Source: Melissococcus plutonius ATCC 35311
GTDB lineage: Bacteria; Bacillota; Bacilli; Lactobacillales; Enterococcaceae
Reading direction: 5' to 3'
Length of the DNA: 64,000 nt
Assembly: GCF_000270185.1 (NCBI RefSeq)
Contig: NC_015516.1
Coordinates: forward strand, 667,001-731,000
The notes under the pieces were generated by a model. The model saw only the letters and a program-made list of their open reading frames with translations. It was not told the DNA's origin and ran no database searches. Below, one piece after another: positions 57,045 to 64,000 of this stretch (its first letter is position 1; each line of letters begins with the position of its first letter). The position numbers were made by a program, and so were the translations under genes.

Positions 57045-57424
57045 GGATTATTCATGATTGGATAATTAAAATATTAATGATATAAGAGATGCCATTTACA
57101 AATGCTTAAAGGACAGTTTTAATCATCTATGTATTTCTTTCTTTTATTTATTGGCTATTAAAGTAAATTTTCATCATAATTGGTTGTTCAATCGTATATT
57201 TTAAATTCAAGATATTCTTAGACGTGAGCATGTATTTTGTCTCACGTTCTTTCCTTTTATTAGGAATAAAAAAATACATAAGCCATTTAATTTGATGGGT
57301 ATATAGTAATTAGTTGATTATTGGTATTCAGACGGTTTAAAATAAATATGAAGATGTTATTAGGAACATAGAAAATTATTAAATAATTTGTTAAAGAGAA
57401 ATGGAGGGGGAGATTATAAAAAGA
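57045..57424. other. Intergenic region after yajC
   Basis: No gene is visible. A terminator-like hairpin at 57219-57258 (GACGTGAG/CTCACGTTC, loop about 12) may end the tgt-yajC transcript. Confidence 0.5.
57219..57258 (+). terminator. Terminator after yajC
   Basis: GACGTGAG and CTCACGTTC pair around a loop of about 12, followed by a T-rich tract. Confidence 0.6.
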
Positions 57425-57697
57425 ATGACTTGGTTACAAAGACTCTATTTGAAAAGAGAATTAAGAGAAAAATGTCAATCTTTTCATCGATTAGGATATG
57501 TAGCTGTTGATGAAAAAGAATTATGGAATTATTTAGCTACCTATCGTTGGAAACATCATCCTATTTCTTCATTAAAAGCTCGTAAGGAAGATATTTCACA
57601 AATTAAACCAAATGATTTTTTTGACTATGAACAACTTATTGCCCAAACAACCAATTTTTCTTTTCAAAACCGACAAGATATAGAGGATTTACTTTAA
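57425..57697 (+). CDS. ComN-like post-transcriptional regulator family protein
   Basis: This 90-residue basic protein resembles the ComN/YrzD family (post-transcriptional regulator) by the LREKCQSFHRLGYVAVDEKELWNYL block followed by a short acidic tail. In Bacillus ComN affects comEA mRNA. The start is uncertain: ATG 57425 lies about 12 bases after GGAGGGGGAG, while the ATG at 57401 runs directly into that stretch. No competence genes are adjacent. Confidence 0.7.
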   Translation: MTWLQRLYLKRELREKCQSFHRLGYVAVDEKELWNYLATYRWKHHPISSLKARKEDISQIKPNDFFDYEQLIAQTTNFSFQNRQDIEDLL

Positions 57698-57800
57698 TTG
57701 TAGATCTTCTATTTTTTAGTCTATAAAAATTAAATAACTAATATCTAATTTACATAAATTTAATTAATTTTTTAATAGATAACGATTACATTCTAAAACG

Positions 57801-57816
57801 TGTGAAAAAAATCACA
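57801..57816. promoter_or_regulatory. Rex operator of adhE
   Basis: TGTGA-AAAAAA-TCACA is a perfect Rex half-site pair, just before the -35. A second, imperfect copy (TGTGA-AAAAAT-TAACA) lies at 57858-57873, after the -10. Confidence 0.85.
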
Positions 57817-57823
57817 AAAATCC

Positions 57824-57852
57824 TTTACAACTTTATTTGATTGTTATATGAT
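57824..57852 (+). promoter_or_regulatory. adhE promoter
   Basis: TTTACA (57824-57829) and TATGAT (57847-57852) are 17 bases apart, flanked by the two Rex-type sites. Confidence 0.7.
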
Positions 57853-57904
57853 GAATATGTGAAAAAATTAACAAAATAAAATGTTAATCTTTAGGAGGAT
57901 TTTT

Positions 57905-60496
57905 ATGGCCCAAGCGAAAAAAGAGGTAGGACAAGAAATGGATATTCAAACAATGATTAATGAATTGGCAGGCAAGGCAAATGTGGCTTTGAAAGAAATG
58001 GCAAATTTCGATCAAGAAAAAGTTGATCATATTGTTCATCAAATGGCAATAGCTGCATTGGATCAACATATGCAATTGGCAAAATTGGCAGTAGAAGAAA
58101 CTGGTCGAGGTATTGTTGAAGATAAAGCAATTAAAAATATTTATGCTTCTGAATATATATGGAATAGTATCAAAAATAATAAAACGGTTGGTATTATCAA
58201 TGAAGATGACCAAACTGGTTTAATCGAAATAGCAGAACCAGTAGGTGTCATTTGTGGTGTTACGCCAACAACGAATCCTACATCAACGACTATTTTTAAA
58301 TCTTTAATTGCCTTAAAAACACGAAATCCAATTATTTTTGCTTTTCATCCAAGTGCACAACAATGTTCAAAGAAAGCAGCCATGATTGTTAGAGATTCAG
58401 CAATTCAGGCAGGAGCACCAGAAAATTGTGTTCAATGGATTGAATACCCATCTATTGAAGCTACTTCTGCATTGATGAATCACTCAGGTATAGCTACCGT
58501 GTTGGCTACAGGGGGAGCTGGTATGGTAAAATCTGCTTATTCAACTGGAAAACCAGCTTTGGGAGTTGGACCTGGAAATGTCCCTTCCTATATTGAAAAA
58601 ACAGCAAATATTAAGCGTGCCGTTAACGATTTGATTATTTCAAAATCATTTGATAATGGAATGATTTGTGCTTCAGAACAAGCAATTATTGTAGATAAAG
58701 AGATTTACGCAGCTATTAAAGAAGAATTTGAAGCACACCAAGTTTATTTTATTAAACCAAATGAATTAAGTAAACTAGAAGATGCTGTAATGAATGAAGA
58801 AAAAACAGCTGTAAATCCAGTAATTGTAGGTAATTCTGCTGAGGTAATTGCCAATTTAGCAGGCATCAAGGTACCAAAAGGAACAAAAATTTTAGTTGCT
58901 GAATTAGAAGGTGTTGGAGCGAAATATCCATTATCACGTGAAAAACTATCTCCTATCCTTGCTATGATAAAGGCAAATAATACAGAACAAGCGCTTGATT
59001 TATGTGAAGCAATGCTAGAATTAGGTGGATTAGGACATACAGCAGTTATTCATACAGAAGATGAAGGATTGCAAGTTAACTTTGGTTTACGAATGAAAGC
59101 TTGTCGTATCCTGGTTAATTCTCCTTCAGCAGAAGGTGGTATAGGAAATATTTATAATGAAATGATTCCATCTTTAACTTTAGGTTGTGGTTCATATGGA
59201 AAGAATTCTGTTTCTAAAAATGTTTCTTCTATTAACCTAATTAACGTTAAAACAATTGCGAAACGGAGAAATAATATGCAATGGATTAAATTACCACGAG
59301 TTTACTTTGAAAAAAACTCTTTACAATATTTACAAACAATGGAAAATGTTGAACGAGTAATGCTGGTTTGTGATCCTGGAATGGTTCAATTTGGATATGC
59401 AGATATAGTAGTAAAAGAATTGCAAAAACGTGCTAACGATATAAAACTTGTTACTTTTTCTGAAGTTGAACCAAATCCATCAACCAATACTGTTTATGCG
59501 GGTACTAAGATGATGAGAGAATTTGAACCAGACACAATTATTGCCTTAGGTGGTGGTTCAGCAATGGATGCTGCAAAAGGTATGTGGATGTTCTATGAAC
59601 ACCCAGACACTTCATTCTTTGGTGCAAAACAAGAATTCTTAGATATTCGTAAACGAACGTACAAAATTAAAAAAGCCGTGAAATCAAAGCTCGTTTGTAT
59701 TCCTACAACTTCCGGAACAGGGGCAGAAGTAACGCCATTTGCTGTAATTACTGATAGTGATACACATGTAAAATACCCATTAGCAGATTATGCATTAACA
59801 CCTGATGTAGCTATTGTTGATCCACAATTTGTTTTATCTGTACCCGCTTCTGTAACTGCAGATACTGGAATGGATGTCCTAACTCATGCCATTGAATCTT
59901 ATGTCTCAGTCATGGCTTCTGATTACACACGTGGACTCAGTCTACAGGCAATTAAATTAGTTATCGAAAATTTAGAAAAATCCGTAAATACAGCAGATAT
60001 GGAAGCACGTGAAAAAATGCATAATGCTTCAACAATGGCTGGTATGGCATTTGCAAATGCATTCTTGGGAATTACTCATTCTATTGCACATAAAATTGGT
60101 GGAGAATATAATATTCCACATGGTCGTACTGTAGGTATATTATTGCCTCATGTGATTCGTTATAATGCAACTGATCCATCAAAACATGCAATGTTTCCTA
60201 AATATGATTACTTTAGAGCGGATACAGATTATGCTGATATTGCTAAATTCATTGGATTAAAAGGAAAGGATACTGCTGAGTTGGTTGAAGCCCTGGCAAC
60301 AACGGTTTATGAACTTGGTCAAAAAGTTGGAATCAAAATGAACTTAAAAGATCAAGGTGTCACAAAAGCAGTACTTGATTCTACTGTTGATCGAATGGCA
60401 GAATTATCTTATGAAGATCAATGTACAACTGCCAATCCAAAAGAACCATTAATTAGTGAATTAAAACAAATTATTATTAATGCCTATAACGGTTAA
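57905..60496 (+). CDS. adhE: Bifunctional acetaldehyde-CoA/alcohol dehydrogenase AdhE
   Basis: This 863-residue enzyme reduces acetyl-CoA to acetaldehyde and then ethanol, regenerating two NAD+. An N-terminal aldehyde dehydrogenase domain (about 1-440) has the catalytic Cys in NGMICASEQ. The C-terminal iron-containing alcohol dehydrogenase (about 450-860) has GGGSAMDAAKGM for NAD and iron-binding histidines in HSIAHKIGGEYNIPHGRTVG. Both are complete and the linker is normal. GGAGG precedes ATG 57905. An upstream in-frame start at 57881 lacks a site. With a Rex operator at the promoter it should be induced by high NADH. Confidence 0.97.
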   Translation: MAQAKKEVGQEMDIQTMINELAGKANVALKEMANFDQEKVDHIVHQMAIAALDQHMQLAKLAVEETGRGIVEDKAIKNIYASEYIWNSIKNNKTVGIINEDDQTGLIEIAEPVGVICGVTPTTNPTSTTIFKSLIALKTRNPIIFAFHPSAQQCSKKAAMIVRDSAIQAGAPENCVQWIEYPSIEATSALMNHSGIATVLATGGAGMVKSAYSTGKPALGVGPGNVPSYIEKTANIKRAVNDLIISKSFDNGMICASEQAIIVDKEIYAAIKEEFEAHQVYFIKPNELSKLEDAVMNEEKTAVNPVIVGNSAEVIANLAGIKVPKGTKILVAELEGVGAKYPLSREKLSPILAMIKANNTEQALDLCEAMLELGGLGHTAVIHTEDEGLQVNFGLRMKACRILVNSPSAEGGIGNIYNEMIPSLTLGCGSYGKNSVSKNVSSINLINVKTIAKRRNNMQWIKLPRVYFEKNSLQYLQTMENVERVMLVCDPGMVQFGYADIVVKELQKRANDIKLVTFSEVEPNPSTNTVYAGTKMMREFEPDTIIALGGGSAMDAAKGMWMFYEHPDTSFFGAKQEFLDIRKRTYKIKKAVKSKLVCIPTTSGTGAEVTPFAVITDSDTHVKYPLADYALTPDVAIVDPQFVLSVPASVTADTGMDVLTHAIESYVSVMASDYTRGLSLQAIKLVIENLEKSVNTADMEAREKMHNASTMAGMAFANAFLGITHSIAHKIGGEYNIPHGRTVGILLPHVIRYNATDPSKHAMFPKYDYFRADTDYADIAKFIGLKGKDTAELVEALATTVYELGQKVGIKMNLKDQGVTKAVLDSTVDRMAELSYEDQCTTANPKEPLISELKQIIINAYNG

Positions 60497-60530
60497 TATA
60501 ATTCATAATAAAAATTATTAATGTTAGAGA

Positions 60531-60586
60531 ATTAAGATGAAATAGCTAAAAGGATATACAAATTTAGCTATTTCAGCTTAATTTTT
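60531..60586 (+). terminator. adhE terminator
   Basis: ATTAAG plus TGAAATAGCTAAA pairs with TTTAGCTATTTCA plus CTTAAT around a short loop and is followed by TTTTT. Confidence 0.85.
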
Positions 60587-60805
60587 GTATAGGTTTATCG
60601 TAAACATGGGCTGAATCATCAATTTATGAATAGTGAGATTGGATATAAGAAGAAATCATTGATACACATTGTTAACTAAAAATAGAATTACATAGGATAT
60701 GGTAAATGTTTTTTTAATAGTAGGAAATTTTGTATTCTGTCAAGATAGATAATTTATGTCAATGTACAGCTATCAATGCTATTAACCATCAAGTTAAAAA
60801 CTGAA

Positions 60806-60858
60806 TAAAAACGTCGAATTTGATCAATTAGCTAAATTGATTAAATTCGACGTTTTTC
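60806..60858. terminator. Terminator, probably for the TetR gene
   Basis: AAAACGTCGAATTTGATCAA pairs with its wobble complement ending CGACGTTTTT. A run on the minus strand side suits the leftward TetR gene. Confidence 0.75.
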
Positions 60859-60952
60859 TATATTATAAATGAAGTGCAAATGCCACATTTTGATCAGTAA
60901 ATGGTTCGGTTATAGTAGTCTATAATAGATATATTTTTTGATTTTATTATAA

Positions 60953-61576
60953 TTATTCTTTTGCTTTATCCACCAATGATGTTAATGGACTAGTTACATT
61001 TGCTGAAGTAAGGATAGCACCGATTTCTTCCGGACTTTCAACCATTCCTTTTTCCAACCAATGTAAGATAATTTCTGTTGGAACATCAAAAAAAATAATA
61101 TTTAGATAGTCGTCGGGAACAAGTGGAAATTGTTCTTTTAAGTCTGGAAGATAATCATTAAAAAAATAAGCAAGCAAACGCCATAAAGCCACCTTTAATT
61201 GTGAATAAAAATTTGGATCACCATTTTTACCCAACATCATAGTAACGATAACTTTTGCTTTTTGTGCATCTTTAATTGCTTCCAATAAATCTTGATAATT
61301 AATTAATAAGGTAGGATTTTTTTTAAAATCAATACGTTCCGGAATCTGTCGTTTTTCACTAATATTATTAATAAATTCTGTAATAATTTCTATACTAAGT
61401 TTTTCGATTAAATCATAGGTATCTTGATAATGGAGATAAAACGTTGAACGATTAATATCTGCTACACGACAGAGTTCTGAAACTTTTACTTCCTTAATAT
61501 TTTTTTCCTCCGCTAGTTTAATCAATGCGTTATAAATTTTTTGTTTAGTTTTTTCCTTTTTTGTATTTGTCTTCAT
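60953..61576 (-). CDS. TetR-family regulator
   Basis: This 207-residue regulator has an N-terminal TetR helix-turn-helix (about residues 8-55) with KVSELCRVADINRSTFYLHYQDTYDL, and a helical ligand-binding C-terminal domain. Codons before 61576 to 61678 are open but only AAGGAG (61586-61591) precedes a start, at ATG 61576. It is divergent from the YhgE gene, with a palindromic operator between, so it probably controls both itself and the YhgE gene. The inducer is unknown. Confidence 0.87.
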   Translation of the reverse strand: MKTNTKKEKTKQKIYNALIKLAEEKNIKEVKVSELCRVADINRSTFYLHYQDTYDLIEKLSIEIITEFINNISEKRQIPERIDFKKNPTLLINYQDLLEAIKDAQKAKVIVTMMLGKNGDPNFYSQLKVALWRLLAYFFNDYLPDLKEQFPLVPDDYLNIIFFDVPTEIILHWLEKGMVESPEEIGAILTSANVTSPLTSLVDKAKE

Positions 61577-61606
61577 TTTATTGTTCTCCTTTTTCATAAT
61601 ATAAAT

Positions 61607-61629
61607 CAACAGTTTTCTGAAAATTGTTG
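61607..61629. promoter_or_regulatory. Candidate TetR operator palindrome
   Basis: CAACAGTTTTC and GAAAATTGTTG form a 23-bp palindrome (one mismatched pair) between the divergent TetR and YhgE genes. A CAACAGATTGT half-like copy lies at 61676-61686, nearer the YhgE start. Confidence 0.65.
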
Positions 61630-61713
61630 GTTGCATTTTCTTTTTTTTGATTATATAATTTATCTCAGGCAAAATCAACAGATTGTCTATTTATGAAATA
61701 ATTGTTTTAAGAG

Positions 61714-64000
61714 GTGAACATAATGATTAAAAAAGAATGGAAACATATTTCAAAAAATAAGCTTGTTATTGCTACTTTGTTCATAATGATGCTTATTCCG
61801 GCCCTGTATAGTATTATTTTTCTTGGATCAGTGTGGGATCCTTATGGGCATCTTGATCGTTTGCCTGTTGCGGTTGTAAATCAAGATAAATCTGCTGATT
61901 TTGAATCAAAAAAAGTTGCTGTGGGAGATGATCTAACTAAAAAGTTAAAAGACGATGGATCACTTGATTTTCACTTTGTTTCATCGGAAAAAGCAAAAAA
62001 GGGATTAGAAAATGGTGACTACTATATGAAAGTCACTATTCCAGAAAATTTTTCAAAAAATGCAACAACAATTTTAAAGAAACATCCAAAACCAATGAAC
62101 ATTACATATGAAACAACTAAAGGAAGAGGATACACAGCATATAAAATGTCAGATACAGCTATGATGAAAATGAAAAATAGTGTTTCATCAAAGGTAACTG
62201 AAATGTATTCAAAGGCTTTACTCTCACAATTTGGTGTTATAGGTAAAGGAATGGCAGATGCTTCTACTGGTGGCAATAAATTAAAAACCGGTACAAAGAA
62301 ACTAGAAGATGCCTCAAAATTAGTTGCGAAAAATTTAGACAAACTTTCGTCTAGTTCTTTACAGTTTTCTGAAGGTGCTCAAACATTAACAGTTGGTATC
62401 AAACAATATGTTGATGGAGCTAGTCAGGTAGATGATGGTACTCAAACTCTTGCAAATGGGCTAACTACCCTAAGCGATGGTGTGCCAGCCTTAACCAATG
62501 GAATGAATCAGTTAAATACTGGATCAACAAACTTGGCAACAGGCGTTGAGCAATATACTGGGGGAGTTGGTAGTCTTTCTTCAGCTTCTTCTCAATTAAG
62601 TTCAGGAATGAATCAATTGGCATCAAAAATTCCAGCTATGACAAATGGTGTTTCAAAATTATCTGATGGCTCTAAAAACTTAAATAAGGGAGTTAATCAG
62701 TTTGTTAACGGAACAGGAACAATCAGTAAACATAGCGAAGAATTCTCAGATCAATTACACAAATTAGATGCACAAACCAGTCAATTGCCTGAAAATGTTC
62801 AAAACTTGGCAAATGGCACTCAGAAACTATCCGATACGCTTCAGGCAACAAAAATGTCTGAGGAACAAAAAAATCAATTAACAACCTATGTAGAAGGTGT
62901 TCATACCTATCTTGCTCAAGTATCTGAATTACTAGGTAGTATGGATTCATCAAGTTTAGACAATTCATCAGCAATGAAACAAAACTTAATTAACTTATCA
63001 ACAGATTTAAATCAGTTGACTAACAGTGTTTCTTCTACTAGTCAACAAATTGAAAAAGCAAAAAACTGCAATTAAAACAAGCTATGATCAAGATTTAAAA
63101 ACAAATGCTGATTCTGTTATTGCCACTTTAGAAGGGCAAGGAGTTACTTTGAATGACGCACAAAAATCTTCAGTTCTTAGTGCAATGAAAAATCAGAATA
63201 GTCAAATGTTACATGCTGCAGATCAAATTTCTATTGATACAGCTCAGTTAACAAGTACTTTGTCAACAGTTAAAGATAATTTAAATAACATAGAACATTC
63301 AACAGATAAGACTAAAAATATTTCTGAAGCTGATATCAATAAATTAAAAGCAGAATCAGATAAACTAGCTGCTGGAAGTTCTACAGCAACACCAGTATTA
63401 TCAAATGTGGTAAATGGTATGTATAAATTATCTAATTCACCAGATATTGAAAGAATCAATCAAGGTGCAACTGCATTAGCAAATAATGTTCCAAGAGTCA
63501 GTGCTGGTATTCATCAATTTGCAGAAAGTTCAACAGAACTAGCCGCAGGAACAACGAAGTTAAGTGAAAATGGAAAATCATTGATTAATGGAACAACAAA
63601 TTTATCTAATGGATTAACAGCAGTTGGTCAGGGATTACCCGCTTTATCATCTGGTGTAAATCAATTGGCAACTGGAACAAATCAATTAAATCAAGGAACT
63701 AAACAATTAGCAAGTAAATCTGGAGATTTAACAAAAGGAGCTAATCAATTATCTACCGGATTAGAAACTATTGATCAAAAGATGCCAACTTTAGGCAGTG
63801 GTATTAATAAACTTGCAGATGGTTCAAAACAATTAGCTAGTGGAACTTCACAATTAAAAAGTAATGGTGGAAAATTAGTTAGTGGTTCTGATAAATTAGG
63901 TGATGGTGCTAATCAAATTGCTGGTGGCGGTGGTCAATTGGCAAGTGGTGAAACACAAATAGCTGGTTCACTAGGCAAGGTAAAAACTGGTTTATCAGAT
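61714..64000 (+). pseudogene. YhgE/Pip membrane protein, broken by a one-base frameshift (partial at window end)
   Basis: This is a YhgE/Pip-family (phage infection protein) membrane protein. One N-terminal helix (about residues 16-40) and an extracytoplasmic LPVAVVNQDKSA part precede a long Leu-x-x-Gly heptad-like repeat (LASG, LNTGS, LSDGS). The first frame ends at a TAA after 453 codons (63073-63075). From near 63053 the next frame over carries the same kind of repeat without a stop to the window end. A run of six A at 63060-63065 is one longer than needed to keep frame. Thus it is a likely frameshift at that run, though a read error or slippage is possible. Pip-type proteins are known as lytic phage receptors. 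The C-terminal membrane domain lies beyond the window. Confidence 0.85.

Larger units (their letters stand above)
60497..60952. other. Intergenic region after adhE
   Basis: Two terminators (60531-60586 and 60806-60858) and no gene. The stretch between is AT-rich without clear signals. Confidence 0.5.

Noticed and set aside
61714-64000. Repeat-rich stretch as a phage tail fibre or prophage edge
   Set aside because: The repeats follow the YhgE/Pip heptad pattern, the N-terminus matches YhgE, and no phage genes flank it.

Overview
The window reads as chromosomal backbone of a very AT-rich, low-GC Gram-positive coccus of the Enterococcaceae. Supporting signs are purine-rich Shine-Dalgarno sequences, CtsR and Rex operators, gatCAB, whiA/yvcK/rapZ, a class A PBP2a, OatA, and a gene order (clpE - ptsHI - fru - pcrA - ligA - gatCAB - dagK - rlmD ... 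uvrBA - rapZ/yvcK/whiA - clpP - tRNA-Arg - rpoN - oatA) that I recall from enterococci. The AT content and several broken genes suggest a host-restricted lineage such as Melissococcus. That species-level idea is inference.

Layout. 1-6 kb: a sugar-amine phosphate deglycase closing an operon that lies to the left, an RluA-type pseudouridine synthase, an Hsp20 chaperone, PBP2a and a YlbF-type protein. 6-13 kb: clpE under a CtsR box, a small orphan gene, ptsH-ptsI behind a structured leader, and an orphan 447-residue protein. 13-19 kb: the fructose operon fruR-fruK-fruA on the minus strand, with fruR broken by two stop codons, divergent from a cytoplasmic GH13 amylase. 19-30 kb: pcrA, ligA, gatCAB, dagK, rlmD and two small conserved genes. 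30-34 kb: a DUF1149 protein, a CmpB-like membrane protein and a three-gene amino-acid ABC transporter. 34-44 kb: uvrBA, then rapZ-yvcK-whiA, a DsbA-like protein with a CPYS site, and clpP under a second CtsR box. 44-47 kb: an orphan membrane protein, a carboxymuconolactone-decarboxylase-family gene, a 1.6-kb gene graveyard and a tRNA-Arg(CCG). 47-52 kb: rpoN with an early amber codon, oatA, a zinc-type oxidoreductase and a Nudix/winged-helix protein. 53-61 kb: a second amino-acid ABC transporter with fused binding protein and permease, tgt-yajC, a ComN-like gene, and adhE with a Rex operator. 61-64 kb: a TetR regulator divergent from a YhgE/Pip gene that carries a one-base frameshift and runs off the window.

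The genes fit a fermentative life: PTS sugar uptake (HPr, EI, FruA, FruK), NADH disposal through AdhE, amino-acid import, protein quality control through ClpE/ClpP/Hsp20, cell-wall building and O-acetylation, and DNA repair. The main theme is regulator decay. The fructose repressor and sigma-54 carry nonsense codons while the genes they would control look intact, at least where they are visible. I found no clear new multi-gene system. The best leads are the regulator pseudogenes, the ptsH leader hairpin, the TetR operator palindrome and the unexplained 15-bp perfect inverted repeat before uvrB.
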